Assembly: GCA_012103325.1 (NCBI GenBank)
Contig: WLWY01000006.1
Span: forward strand, 1-64,000
Origin: Alphaproteobacteria bacterium
GTDB taxonomy: Bacteria > Pseudomonadota > Alphaproteobacteria > UBA8366 > GCA-2717185
DNA length: 64,000 bases
Reading direction: 5' to 3'
The notes under the pieces were generated by a model that saw only the letters and a list, made by a program, of their open reading frames with translations, had not been told where the DNA came from and did no database searches. Shown one piece after another: positions 24,729-33,722 of the stretch (its first letter is position 1; the number at the start of each line of letters is the position of its first letter). The position numbers and the translations under genes were made by a program.

Positions 24729-25217
24729 GTGTCTAACATAGAGACAACAGCAACACTCGTCGGAGAACTCCTCCGTCGACGCGGCGAGACCATTTCGGTC
24801 GCTGAATCTTCGTCGGGCGGGCTCGTTTCAGCCGCTTTATTGGCGGTACCGGGAGCGTCCGCGTACTTTTTAGGTGGCGCGGTGGTTTATACACGGCCCG
24901 CCAAAACTGAATTGCTGTCTATTCCCGATACCGTACTGGATGAGTTTCGCTCGGCTTCCGAACCGCACGCGCTCGTGCTGGCACGCACCGCGCGCGAAAG
25001 ATTAGGCGCCGATTGGGGACTCGCAGAAACCGGTGCTGCAGGCCCAACCGGCAACCGTTACGGCGATGCCGCCGGCCATGTCTGCATCGCGATCGCCGGC
25101 CCGGCGACCGAAATAGTAAGAACAATAGAAACCGGAGATTCGGACCGGGCAGCGAATATGCAAAAATTCACCGCAGCGGCGTTGGCGCTTGCACAAGAGA
25201 TAATTGAGGACGCCTGA
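24729..25217 (+). CDS. CinA C-terminal domain protein, nicotinamide-nucleotide amidohydrolase
   Basis: 162 aa. The stand-alone CinA C-terminal fold shows ISVAESSSGGLVSAALLAVPGAS, YFLGGAVVYTRPAKTELL, LAETGAAGPTGNRYGDAAGH and a C-terminal helix. Such proteins deamidate nicotinamide mononucleotide to nicotinic acid mononucleotide, recycling NAD (PncC activity). The start is ambiguous: GTG 24729 gives the compact family N terminus, while ATG 24687 in the same frame overlaps the TATAAT element and would add 14 residues. Confidence 0.9.
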   Translation: MSNIETTATLVGELLRRRGETISVAESSSGGLVSAALLAVPGASAYFLGGAVVYTRPAKTELLSIPDTVLDEFRSASEPHALVLARTARERLGADWGLAETGAAGPTGNRYGDAAGHVCIAIAGPATEIVRTIETGDSDRAANMQKFTAAALALAQEIIEDA

Positions 25218-25340
25218 TTTATTAGCCTTGCGGCTTATCGATTTATTTATATTAACCATTTTCAATAGTAGGTTGAAGCGCCAGTAAAAGTTATTCTTGT
25301 TCGGAACATAACGTGTTCCTTCATTTAGTAAGCCGGCCAT

Positions 25341-26195
25341 ATGGCAGATTTTGAGCACAAACTGAGAAACTTCTTCATTGCAATGGTGTTTGCATTGACG
25401 GTGTTAGGAGCCGCAAGCAGCGGATTCGTTGCACCGGCGAGAGCGACCGCCATTGGTGATTCAAAATCCGCCTTGCCGGATAATAGTGGAGACCGGCACG
25501 AACCAACCGCAAACGAACCTGAATCGCCTCTTCCAGAGGAACGGGGAACGAACGGCGCCGCAACGGATTTCGAAAACTTTCCGACCTCGGCGACCCGGGA
25601 TCTTTCGGAGCCAAATGACGAATTCATTGACGAGGCAGATACGATACTGGCAAGCATCACCGATATCGCTCCAATACCGGATTTTGCCGATGCATTGACG
25701 GCATTGGATTGGGTCCGGCGATGGGCTGATACGGGCTATTGGCTTGAAATCGATCAATGGACAGACTTCAAGGCTGTTGCGATCGCCGGCTACTCACCCG
25801 AAATTCGATACTGGCTTGGCCGCGACAGCTGGTCGTCCGTTAGTTCGGCCGGGGCCGGCATCGGTACACACAGTCCTGCCTCGAATAATATCTCAACAAT
25901 GCAACACCGCATGGCGGTTCATAACCTGCGCGTGAATAAGCATGGCAGAGCGCTCGATGATAAAGGAGTTGGACCGAAGAAACGCGATGCAATGCATGAT
26001 CAGTCGGCAACGATGACGATTAGAAAGCTAGCGGGCTCCATGATCAGGAAGATGGCAGAGCAGCCGATGTTTTACGTTATTTTTGCGTGCGGATTCGGTC
26101 TACTATTCTGGGCGTTGCGGCAGCAAAAACGAACGCTGCAGAAGCAGGAACCGACACGGCGGAGGCGCACGCATCGCTCGCGGAAGCGTACATAA
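25341..26195 (+). CDS. Membrane-anchored hypothetical protein
   Basis: 284 aa, not recognised. The N terminus has a signal-anchor or signal peptide (FFIAMVFALTVLGAASSGFV, possible cleavage after ARA). A Glu/Pro/Asn-rich linker spans about residues 40-95. Residues about 110-170 are Trp-rich and folded-looking (ALDWVRRWADTGYWLEIDQW). A second membrane helix lies near the C terminus (FYVIFACGFGLLFWAL), followed by a strongly basic tail with several Arg runs. The layout suggests an inner-membrane protein with a periplasmic domain. It stands alone between cinA and a glycosyltransferase. Base use is slightly more AT-rich than neighbours. Confidence 0.65.
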   Translation: MADFEHKLRNFFIAMVFALTVLGAASSGFVAPARATAIGDSKSALPDNSGDRHEPTANEPESPLPEERGTNGAATDFENFPTSATRDLSEPNDEFIDEADTILASITDIAPIPDFADALTALDWVRRWADTGYWLEIDQWTDFKAVAIAGYSPEIRYWLGRDSWSSVSSAGAGIGTHSPASNNISTMQHRMAVHNLRVNKHGRALDDKGVGPKKRDAMHDQSATMTIRKLAGSMIRKMAEQPMFYVIFACGFGLLFWALRQQKRTLQKQEPTRRRRTHRSRKRT

Positions 26196-26313
26196 CTCAT
26201 CAAAGTTTCATATTTAATCAATATTAGCCAACAGCGTTAACCGGTTCGTCTAGAATTGTTTGCTAAACTCCTTGGCAGGCGCTTGGACGCGCATTAAGAA
26301 GCTTTCCCTTCAT

Positions 26314-27498
26314 ATGCTGAAAATTCTTACCTTCTCGACGCTGTTCCCGAATGCGGCTCAACCGGTTCACGGTGTATTCGTCGAGAACAGATTGCGCCAT
26401 TTGCTTGCCGATGGCGGTGTGCAGGCTCACGTCGTCGCGCCCGTGCCTTGGTTCCCCCTACGGTCGCCGATTTTCGGCCACTATGCCGATTTTGCCAAAG
26501 TCCCGAAAATAGAACACCGGCACGGGCTGACGATCCATCACCCGCGCTTTCCGCTGATTCCGAAAATCGGGACCAATCTGGCACCGCTTTGCATTTACGC
26601 GTTCGTCAAACCATTCATCGCCGGGCTGATACGAGACGGGCTCGAATTCGACTTGATCGACTCGCATTATTTCTATCCCGACGGCGTCGCCGCGGCGATG
26701 CTCGGCAGGGCATTTGGAAAGCCTGTCACAATTACGGCGCGCGGTACCGATCTGAACCTGCTGCCGGAATACCCCATCCCCCGGCGTCAGATCAAATGGG
26801 CGGCGGACAAGGCCCAGGGTCTAATCACCGTCTGCCAGGCGCTAAAAGACGAACTCGTCGATCTCGAAGTCCCACCCGACAAGGTCCGCGTGCTGCGCAA
26901 CGGTGTCGATCTGGAGATGTTCAAGCCCGTCGAGCGCGCACCGGCGCGCGACCGTCTCGGCCTGACCGGCCGCACCCTGCTGTCGGTCGGTCTTCTGATC
27001 GAGCGCAAGGGCCACAACCTGATCATCGAGGCGCTGCCGAAACTTCCCGACACCACGTTACTGATCGCCGGTGACGGCCCCGAACGTGCCGCCCTGGAAC
27101 GTCTGGCGCGCGACCGCGGCGTCGCTGACCGCGTTCGGTTTCTGGGGCGCGTCGGTCATAACGATCTCGGCCAGATTTATGGCGCCGTCGACGCGCTGGT
27201 GCTGGCGTCGAGCCGCGAGGGTTGGGCGAACGTGCTGCTCGAGGCGATGGCCTGCGGCACGCCGGTGGTCGCGAGCAATGTGTGGGGCACGCCGGAAATT
27301 GTCGCCGAGCCAGCGGCGGGCGTCTTGATGGCGGAGCGGACGCCGGCAGCACTGGCCGATGCGGTCGAGCAATTGTTCGCCGCCCAGCCCGACCGGGCGG
27401 CAACACGGGCCTATGCGGAGCAATTCAGTTGGGAAGCCACGACCGCGGGACAAAAGGCGCTGTTCGACGACATTTTAGGACCGGTTAACTACCGGTAA
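26314..27498 (+). CDS. Glycosyltransferase family 4
   Basis: 394 aa. The start at 26314 gives the usual GT4 N terminus LKILTFSTLFPNAAQPVHG; 18 further in-frame codons upstream are not conserved-looking. GT-B fold marks are ITARGTDLNLLPE (about residue 145), RVLRNGVDLEMFKP (acceptor/donor linker), LLSVGLLIERKGHNLII and the donor-binding motif SREGWANVLLEAMACGTPVVA (E-x7-E type). It transfers a sugar from a nucleotide donor, probably in exopolysaccharide or capsule synthesis. It appears monocistronic. Confidence 0.92.
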   Translation: MLKILTFSTLFPNAAQPVHGVFVENRLRHLLADGGVQAHVVAPVPWFPLRSPIFGHYADFAKVPKIEHRHGLTIHHPRFPLIPKIGTNLAPLCIYAFVKPFIAGLIRDGLEFDLIDSHYFYPDGVAAAMLGRAFGKPVTITARGTDLNLLPEYPIPRRQIKWAADKAQGLITVCQALKDELVDLEVPPDKVRVLRNGVDLEMFKPVERAPARDRLGLTGRTLLSVGLLIERKGHNLIIEALPKLPDTTLLIAGDGPERAALERLARDRGVADRVRFLGRVGHNDLGQIYGAVDALVLASSREGWANVLLEAMACGTPVVASNVWGTPEIVAEPAAGVLMAERTPAALADAVEQLFAAQPDRAATRAYAEQFSWEATTAGQKALFDDILGPVNYR

Positions 27499-27504
27499 AA
27501 AAAG

Positions 27505-27527
27505 GGCCGCGCCGATGAGGCGCGGCC
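27505..27527 (-). terminator. Rho-independent terminator hairpin
   Basis: GGCCGCGCC (27505-27513) pairs perfectly with GGCGCGGCC (27519-27527) around GATGA. Seven A residues precede it on the plus strand, so a U-run would follow the stem in minus-strand transcripts. It would then end the sarcosine oxidase operon about 200 bases after soxG. It may also act weakly for the GT4 gene on the plus strand. Confidence 0.7.
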
Positions 27528-27721
27528 TGAAGTCTGGTTTAGGGAGGAAACGCTAGAATGGGTGTAGGGGAGGCCTACAGCCATCTCGCGTTGCAACATG
27601 AAACCAAAGAATATGTTGCAATGCACAATATAAAGATACGGCTAGACGCTTTCAACTAGGTGATTGAAAAAAATCCCTGAATCTTTTTCAGCAGGCCGGT
27701 GGGAACTTCTCAACTACCCGG

Positions 27722-28396
27722 TTATTCCGCAGATGCGAAGGACGCGAGATCGTCCAGCCCGACCGGACCGCCGTCATACTCGGCCATCGCATCGATCAGG
27801 CAATCCCACAGATAGGGCGCGGACGCGCTGTCGGCCAGGATGTGGTAGGCCAGCGCGCCGCCGCGATCGTCGCGGATCAGGATCCCGTTCATCCGCGCGA
27901 GGGAGGTCTGCGCGATGGCGCCGTCCGCGAACCGGTGCGGCCGAAGGTCGACGCCGCACAGCTTGGCGAGGCAATCGGCGGCGCGGTCCCCGGCGAGCGT
28001 GAACCAGGCATGGCTATCGCGCCGCGGCATCGCGTAGCAGCCCGCACCGTGCAACGCGCCATAGGCGGCAAGCGGATCCCCCGTCCCCGTGGGGTCGCCG
28101 AGCAACAGCGCCTCGCTGTCGGCAAGCCGCGCCACCAGCCCGCCGCCCGGCATCGCCAGCGCCGTATTGTTCGCCTCGGGGACCGGCACCCCCACGGTCG
28201 CGAGCGCCGCCAGCGCCCCCGGCCCCTTGTAGCCGAGCCGCGGCAGCACCGAGAGATCGGCCAACCCGAGCGGACGCGGCGCGCCCGGCACCGTGGCCGC
28301 GACCGCACCGTCCGCGGCCTCGCGGAAGGTTGCCCCCGCCGCCACGAGCTTGCGATAGACGGGGCTGCGCCGCGTATGCTGGGCCGGGTCGGTCAT
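27722..28396 (-). CDS. soxG: Sarcosine oxidase gamma subunit
   Basis: 224 aa. ATG 28396 overlaps the soxA stop by one base (TGATG), so translation is coupled. The protein has the weakly conserved SoxG/GcvT-like fold: RPLGLADLSVLPRLGYKGPG near residue 45, CYAMPRRDSHAWFTLAG, and the C-terminal RMNGILIRDDRGGALAYHIL followed by YLWDCLIDAM. In the family, SoxG is the small subunit of the heterotetramer that oxidises sarcosine to glycine with folate-dependent capture of formaldehyde. Codon use is very GC-rich. Confidence 0.88.
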   Translation of the reverse strand: MTDPAQHTRRSPVYRKLVAAGATFREAADGAVAATVPGAPRPLGLADLSVLPRLGYKGPGALAALATVGVPVPEANNTALAMPGGGLVARLADSEALLLGDPTGTGDPLAAYGALHGAGCYAMPRRDSHAWFTLAGDRAADCLAKLCGVDLRPHRFADGAIAQTSLARMNGILIRDDRGGALAYHILADSASAPYLWDCLIDAMAEYDGGPVGLDDLASFASAE

Positions 28397-31215
28397 CACA
28401 GCGCCTGCCGCTTGTTGTCGGGGTCGTAGAAGGGCAGCGCCACCACCGTCGCCTCGATCAGGCGCCCGCGCGGCCCCTTGATCGCAAGCCGCCCGTCTGG
28501 TTCGCCCATGTCCGGCGGCACGAAGGCGAGCCCGATCGGGCGGCCGAGGGTCGGCGAGCGCACGATCGAGGTGATCCGCCCGGCAATAACCCCATCGCGC
28601 AGCACGAGATGGCTTTCTTCCGGCAGCGCCGCCGTGTCTTCCGGCAGCACGAATCCGGCGAGCCGCCGCGTCATCGGCTGCTTCATCTGCATCTCGATGC
28701 CGCGCGCGCCGTTGAAATAGGGTTTGCGCTTGCCGAGCGCCCAGCCCATGTCGACCTCGTGCGGATGGGTCAGCGCGTCGCTGTCCTGGCCAATGATGAT
28801 ATGTCCCTTCTCGAGCCGCAGGATACGCTGCGCCTCGACGCCGAACGGCCGGATGCCGTCTTCCGCGCCGGCTTCCATCAGCGCGTCCCACAAGGCCTCG
28901 CCCATGCTCGACGGCACATGGATCTCCCAGCCGAGTTCGCCGACGAACCCGACCCGCAGCAGCCGCGCTGGAATGCCCGCGACCGTGCCTTCGCGCACGC
29001 CCATATAGGGGAAGCCCTCGGCCGACAAATCCAGATCGTCGCAGACCCGTTCCAGCACCTGCCGCGATTTCGGCCCCGCCAGGCTGACCGCGCTATAGGC
29101 CGCGGTCACGTTGCCGATATCGACATCGAGCCGCCACTGCACGTTGCGGAACAGCATCTCGCGATAGACCCCGTCCGCATTGCCCGTCGTCGCCGTGACG
29201 TAGAAATGGTCGTCCGCCAGCCGGCAAGCCACACCGTCATCGACGATGGTGCCGAGGTCGTTGCACATCAGCACGTAGCGCGAGCGCCCGACCGGCTGCT
29301 TCAGATAGCTCATCGTATAGATGCGGTTGAGGAACTCCGCCGCGTCCGGCCCGCGCACTTCCAGCCCGCCGAGCGTGGACACGTCCATCATGGCGACATT
29401 GCCGCGCACGGCGTTGACTTCCGCTTCGATGTTCGCCGCGCCGCCGTAACAGGCCGGCCGCAGCCACGCGCCGGCGATCAGCATCGACGCCCCCGCTTCC
29501 AGATGCCGCTCGTGCATGGCGGAGACGCGCACCGGGTGGAAATTCCGCCCCGCCAGCGCGCCGAGCGTTTCCGGAAAGGCCGGCGGCCGGTTGGTCGAGC
29601 CGCGCGCATCGGCCAGCAATCCGCCATTGGCTTCCTGGGTCAGCCGCACCGCGTTGCTGGCAGTCTGCCGCCCCTGGCTCGGCCCCATGCCGACCGTGGA
29701 GAAGCGCTTGACCAGCTCGATATCCTCGAACCCGTCCGCGACCGCGTTGCGGATATCGGCAATCGTCAGATCCTCGTCGAAATCGACGAATTCCTTACCG
29801 TCCGGATGGGGGAAGATCGGCCAGTGATGGTTCGGCGACGGTGTCGCCGGAATGTCGCCTCCACCCGCGCCGTCTTCGAGCGCCGCGTCCAGATCCCAGA
29901 CGCCGTTGACCGCGCCCGCGACGCGCATCCCCGGCGGCGTTTCGCGCACCGTGAAGCCGTGCCAGGAGTCGTCATAGAGGACGGGCGCACCCGCATGCGC
30001 CGGCAAGGCCGATGACGGCGCCCAGCCGACCGACAGGCACAGCAGGTCGCATTCGATAAGGCGGTCCTGACCGGCATTGTCCGCGACCATGACAGCCCCG
30101 ACCGACAGACCGCCCTCCGTCGGCAGCGCCTCGCGCAGCGCGCCGCCGCTCACGATCTCGATGCCCTTCTCGGAGGCCGCCCGGGCCAGCGGTCCCATCC
30201 CGGACCTAGCGCTGATATCGACGATTGCCGCGACATCGACCCCGGCGTCGAGCAGATCGAGCGCGACGCCATAGCCGTCTTCGTTCGCTGTCGCGACGAC
30301 CGCGCGGATACCGGGCCGGACGCCATAGAGCCGGATCAACCGCTGCGCCGCCGACCCGAACATGATGCCCGGCAGGTCGTTGTTGCGGAACACCGCCGGC
30401 TGCTCCAGCGCGCCGGTCGCAACGACCACATCCGTGGCGCGCAGCTTGAACATCCGGTTGCCTTGTAGGATCGGCAGGTAGTTGTCGGCGAACCAGCCGG
30501 TGCAGGTGGCGTCCGTCATCACCCGGATCTTCGGATGCACCAGCGCCTGGGCGACCAGGCTCCTCGCCGTGTCGATGCCCCGCATCCTCTCGGCATCGAA
30601 GCGCGCATGGTTGAGCGACCCGCCGAGCACCGGCTGCCGCTCGACCAGGACGGTTTCGTCGCCTCTTTCTGCCGCCGCCAGGGCTGCCGACAGGCCGGCC
30701 GCGCCGCCGCCGATCACCACAGTATCGGCGAACAGGTATTGCTTGTCGTAATATCCGTGCTTTGCGTCGAGCGACACGCGGCCGAGCCCCGCCATGCGTC
30801 GCACGAGCTTCTCCCACAGCGGCCAGATACCGCGCGGGCGAAACAAAGCGCGATAATAGAAGCCGACCGGCAGGAACTTGGCGATGCGCTCGATCCAGCG
30901 CCCGTTATCGCCGATCAGACTGCCGCTGTAATGCTGCCCCATGACGTTCATGCCCTCGCGGATCGGCACCACGTCCGCCAGCAGGTTGGGCGTACTGTCG
31001 ATGGTCACGAACGTATTGGCATCGTCCCCCGTCATGGTCAATATGCCGCGCGGCCGGTGATATTTGAACGACCGCCCGAGCAGAATCACGTCGTTTGCGG
31101 CCAAGGCACTGGCGACCGTGTCGCCATCGAAGCCGGTATAGCGGCGGCCCTCGAAGGAGAAGGCGATGGAGGTGCCGCGGTCGATCCGCGACCCGTGCGG
31201 TGGGAGGAGACGCAT
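28396..31215 (-). CDS. soxA: Sarcosine oxidase alpha subunit
   Basis: 939 aa, slightly shorter than the usual 980-1000. Order of parts: an N-terminal 2Fe-2S-like fold without the cluster (ISFSFEGRRYTGFDGDTVAS); a pyridine nucleotide/FAD region (DTVVIGGGAAGLSAALAAAE, about residue 165); a mid-region; and a C-terminal aminomethyltransferase/GcvT half (VDVSTLGGLEVRGPDAAEFL-like block near residue 610, ending GLAFVPPDMGEP). The GcvT half binds tetrahydrofolate to take up formaldehyde as methylene-THF. Located between soxD and soxG in the standard soxBDAG order. Confidence 0.95.
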   Translation of the reverse strand: MRLLPPHGSRIDRGTSIAFSFEGRRYTGFDGDTVASALAANDVILLGRSFKYHRPRGILTMTGDDANTFVTIDSTPNLLADVVPIREGMNVMGQHYSGSLIGDNGRWIERIAKFLPVGFYYRALFRPRGIWPLWEKLVRRMAGLGRVSLDAKHGYYDKQYLFADTVVIGGGAAGLSAALAAAERGDETVLVERQPVLGGSLNHARFDAERMRGIDTARSLVAQALVHPKIRVMTDATCTGWFADNYLPILQGNRMFKLRATDVVVATGALEQPAVFRNNDLPGIMFGSAAQRLIRLYGVRPGIRAVVATANEDGYGVALDLLDAGVDVAAIVDISARSGMGPLARAASEKGIEIVSGGALREALPTEGGLSVGAVMVADNAGQDRLIECDLLCLSVGWAPSSALPAHAGAPVLYDDSWHGFTVRETPPGMRVAGAVNGVWDLDAALEDGAGGGDIPATPSPNHHWPIFPHPDGKEFVDFDEDLTIADIRNAVADGFEDIELVKRFSTVGMGPSQGRQTASNAVRLTQEANGGLLADARGSTNRPPAFPETLGALAGRNFHPVRVSAMHERHLEAGASMLIAGAWLRPACYGGAANIEAEVNAVRGNVAMMDVSTLGGLEVRGPDAAEFLNRIYTMSYLKQPVGRSRYVLMCNDLGTIVDDGVACRLADDHFYVTATTGNADGVYREMLFRNVQWRLDVDIGNVTAAYSAVSLAGPKSRQVLERVCDDLDLSAEGFPYMGVREGTVAGIPARLLRVGFVGELGWEIHVPSSMGEALWDALMEAGAEDGIRPFGVEAQRILRLEKGHIIIGQDSDALTHPHEVDMGWALGKRKPYFNGARGIEMQMKQPMTRRLAGFVLPEDTAALPEESHLVLRDGVIAGRITSIVRSPTLGRPIGLAFVPPDMGEPDGRLAIKGPRGRLIEATVVALPFYDPDNKRQAL

Positions 31216-31279
31216 TAGGGCGCGCTTTCCTGAACGTTCGCAGCGATCGCGCAGGAGGTGCGGCCTCTACAAACAAAAG

Positions 31280-31410
31280 CCGTCATCCCTGACAAGCGGC
31301 GCAGCCGCGCAGATCGGGGATCCATCTTGATGCCGGACGCGGTTGCACCTTGGATCCCGGATCGGCGGCGCAATGCGCCTGTTCCCCGATCAAGTCGGGG
31401 ACGATGACAC
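31280..31410. repeat. Dispersed inverted-repeat element, copy 1 (between soxD and soxA)
   Basis: Begins with CGTCATCCCTGACAAG and GATCGGGGATCCA and ends with an inverted counterpart (TTGGATCCCGGATCGG ... CGGGGACGATGAC). The two arms are about 45 bases each around a short centre. The same design occurs at 31796-31907 and 36948-37045. It separates soxD from soxA, which are normally nearly adjacent. Confidence 0.75.
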
Positions 31411-31438
31411 GGAAAAGTCTTTGATAGCGAAAGATGCG

Positions 31439-31741
31439 TCACTTCCCGCCCTCGTCCTTCGCCGCCGCATAATCGAACCGCGCCTTGAACACCTCACCCG
31501 CCGGATAAGTGCGCAGGATCTCATCCGTCACCGTGTTGCGCTCCGCAATGAACCAGTATGACGTCGGCGTATGAAACCACCACTCCCGCACCACCCCCGC
31601 CGTGTTGTTCGAAAAGATGACATGCTCCGCCCAGGAAGTGTCATCGCAGTCGGCGGGATCGCGCAGCTCGGCGACTTCGCCGGCGCAGGCGAACTCGGAG
31701 ATATTGCGTGGGCCGTTCAGGGGGCAGGGCATGAGTTTCAT
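31439..31741 (-). CDS. soxD: Sarcosine oxidase delta subunit
   Basis: 100 aa. ATG 31741 opens MKLMPCPLNGPRNISEFACA. The second-position variant of the family's zinc-binding CP-x-C region is visible as PCPLNG plus a later Cys. Typical SoxD blocks follow: WAEHVIFSNNTAGVVREWWFH (first part), YWFIAERNTVTDEILRTYPA. The frame is open upstream to 32212, but only as antisense of soxB. Repeat insertions on both sides separate it from soxB (about 220 bases) and soxA (about 220 bases), unlike the compact arrangement usual for these operons. Confidence 0.9.
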   Translation of the reverse strand: MKLMPCPLNGPRNISEFACAGEVAELRDPADCDDTSWAEHVIFSNNTAGVVREWWFHTPTSYWFIAERNTVTDEILRTYPAGEVFKARFDYAAAKDEGGK

Positions 31742-31795
31742 GGGGCGGTGCTCCCCTGGCGATTGCCACTTGGTCGCCCAATCCACCGCCGTCGT

Positions 31796-31907
31796 GTCAT
31801 CCCGGACAAGGCGCATTGCGCCGCAGATCCGGGATCCAAGCTGCAACCGCGCCCTACATAGACATGGATCCCCGATCTGCGTGGCTGCGCCACTTGCCGG
31901 GGATGAC
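31796..31907. repeat. Dispersed inverted-repeat element, copy 2 (between soxB and soxD)
   Basis: Starts GTCATCCCGGACAAGGCGCA and reaches CCGGGATCCA. The returning arm is GGATCCCCGATCTGCG ending CCGGGGATGAC. Length and arm design match the copies at 31280 and 36948. Confidence 0.75.
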
Positions 31908-31965
31908 AGGTTGGGGAATTTGAGAGCGGGTCGGAACCTAACAGTCGATGAAACACATTCACCCC

Positions 31966-33207
31966 CTAATGACTCGCCGCCGTAGCACCCATCTCGTTCG
32001 CCAGCGCGAAACTCCGGAACCGGTCGAGCCGAAACGGCTGCAGAATATCCGGCACCTTGCCCGCCGCTACCGTCTCCGCCATGCGCTTGCCGGTCACCGG
32101 GGTCGCCTTGAAGCCCCAGGTGCCCCAGCCGGCGTCGAGCCAGTAATTCTGCACCGGGCTTTCGCCCATGATCGGGCTGTAGTCGGGGGTCATGTCGGTC
32201 ATCCCCGCCCATTGCCGCATCAGTTTCACCTCGGCCAGGAACGGGAACAATTCCAAGGTGTCGGCGATCAGCGATTCCTTCAGGTCGAGGGTCGAGCGCG
32301 TCGAGTAGAGCTCGTAGGGATCGGAGCCGCCGCCGATCACCAGCTCGCCGCGCGCCGTCTGCGAGACATAGGTGTGCAGGGCGGTGGAACTAATCATCGG
32401 ATCGAGGAATGGTTTCAGCGGCACGGTCACCATCGCCTGCAAGGGATAGGTGCGGATCGGCAGGCGGAAGCCCGCCATTTTGGCCACGACCGAACTCATT
32501 CCCGCCACGGCCTGCACCACCTGCCCGCAGCGCACGGTGCCGCGCGTGGTTTCGACGCCGACGGCCTTGCCGTTTTCGACAGTGACGCCGGTGACCTCGG
32601 TCTTCTGATGGATTTCCACCCCCGCCCGCGACGCGCCCATGGCGTAGCCCCAGGCCATCGCATCGTGCCGCCCGGTGCCGCCATCCTCATGCCACAGCCC
32701 GCCCTGGATCGGATAGCGCGCCTCCGGATCGAGCGTCATGCAGGGCACGATCTCGGCGATCTGTTTCAGATCTACCATCTTCGTCCGCGCGCCGAGATGC
32801 GTGCCGACCTCCGCCCGCTCGCGGAAGGTGCGCACGGTGGCGTCGGTATGCGCCAGGGTCAGCTGACCGCGCTGGGTGTAGAGCAAATTGATGCCGAGAT
32901 CGTTCGCCAGCCCGGTCCAGATATCGACCGATTCCTTATAGAACCGCACCGCCTCTGGCGTGATGTAATTGGAGCGGATCACCGCCGTATTGCGCGCCGT
33001 ATTCCCGCCGCCGATATATCCCTTGTCAAGCACCGCGACATTGGTGATGCCATGCACCGTCGACAGGTAATACGCCGTCGCCAGCCCATGCCCCCCGGCG
33101 CCGATAATCACGACATCATAAGACGGCTTCAACTCCGGCGTTTTCGGCAGGATCGGATTGGCAGGATAGGTTTTCGCGAACCCGTATTTGAGCAGACCGA
33201 ACGGCAT
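31966..33207 (-). CDS. soxB: Sarcosine oxidase beta subunit
   Basis: 413 aa, normal length. N terminus MPFGLLKYGFAKTYPANP, then the FAD-binding Rossmann motif VVIIGAGGHGLATAYYLSTV (about residue 31) and IGGGNTARNTAVIRSNY, where covalent flavin attachment is expected nearby in the family (the His/Cys position was not assigned). WAGMTDMTPDYSPIMGESPV and DAGWGTWGFKATPVTGKRMAE lie at the C-terminal end. It carries the sarcosine-oxidising site of the SoxBDAG complex. It is the first gene of the operon; the region upstream marks a sharp change to lower GC content. Confidence 0.95.
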   Translation of the reverse strand: MPFGLLKYGFAKTYPANPILPKTPELKPSYDVVIIGAGGHGLATAYYLSTVHGITNVAVLDKGYIGGGNTARNTAVIRSNYITPEAVRFYKESVDIWTGLANDLGINLLYTQRGQLTLAHTDATVRTFRERAEVGTHLGARTKMVDLKQIAEIVPCMTLDPEARYPIQGGLWHEDGGTGRHDAMAWGYAMGASRAGVEIHQKTEVTGVTVENGKAVGVETTRGTVRCGQVVQAVAGMSSVVAKMAGFRLPIRTYPLQAMVTVPLKPFLDPMISSTALHTYVSQTARGELVIGGGSDPYELYSTRSTLDLKESLIADTLELFPFLAEVKLMRQWAGMTDMTPDYSPIMGESPVQNYWLDAGWGTWGFKATPVTGKRMAETVAAGKVPDILQPFRLDRFRSFALANEMGATAASH

Positions 33208-33523
33208 GCGGCGACCGTAGAGGGGGATGGCGGGCGGCGCAATATGTGTCAGCGATCTATCCGGTTGCTCATACGTCTAGGGTGTGTGGGGCAGCGCCGC
33301 GAACGCGAGTAAAAGAGTGTTCAGAGTTGCGACGCAACACATGAAACAGGTGAGGCCTTTCTAAAACCGAAATTAAGCTGCATTTACAACCTATAATGCA
33401 TGTGATTAAATAATGTGCGTAATTCTACAGGAATTAAGATTCAAGCATCGCGTTGAAGCCATGACCATATTCAATGTGGCCGAATATATGGAGAATCCTG
33501 ACCTGAAACTGAGGGACCTCGGA
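33208..33523. other. Intergenic region at the GC-to-AT boundary
   Basis: 316 bases without a supported gene. Base composition changes from GC-rich (sox side) to AT-rich around 33310-33420. It should contain the soxB promoter on the minus strand; no distinct operator, riboswitch or repeat was recognised. An in-frame extension of the next gene back to 33413 exists but lacks a ribosome-binding site. Confidence 0.4.
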
Positions 33524-33706
33524 ATGGCTAACAAAAATTGGGTAATAGCCGTGCTGGCTGTCATCTTATCTACACAATTGTTGGAACCGCTCACCCCCAC
33601 ACTCTACAGCCAACACGTCCATCAATCCGAAACTGAAATAGTTATCGAACATGGTGGCACACGCGGATGTCACGAGGATGGGTCCGGTGGATATCATTGT
33701 CACTAG
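33524..33706 (+). CDS. Small secreted/membrane protein with C-terminal GCHxDGxGGYHCH motif
   Basis: 60 aa from ATG 33524, preceded by GAGGG at 33511-33515. An N-terminal hydrophobic segment (NWVIAVLAVILSTQLLEPL) acts as signal or anchor. The protein ends in RGCHEDGSGGYHCH, a Cys/His pattern like the C-terminal YHCH-type motifs found on small extracytoplasmic and nuclease-associated proteins; metal binding is likely. The following gene may begin before this one ends. AT-rich, unlike the sox genes. Confidence 0.6.
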   Translation: MANKNWVIAVLAVILSTQLLEPLTPTLYSQHVHQSETEIVIEHGGTRGCHEDGSGGYHCH

Positions 33707-33722
33707 GTCAGCCGTTTCGGCG

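Noticed and set aside
28330..30015. 561-codon plus-strand open frame opposite soxA/soxG
   Set aside because: It lies antisense to soxA, is Arg/His/Pro-rich noise typical of the complement of GC-rich genes, and has no domain.
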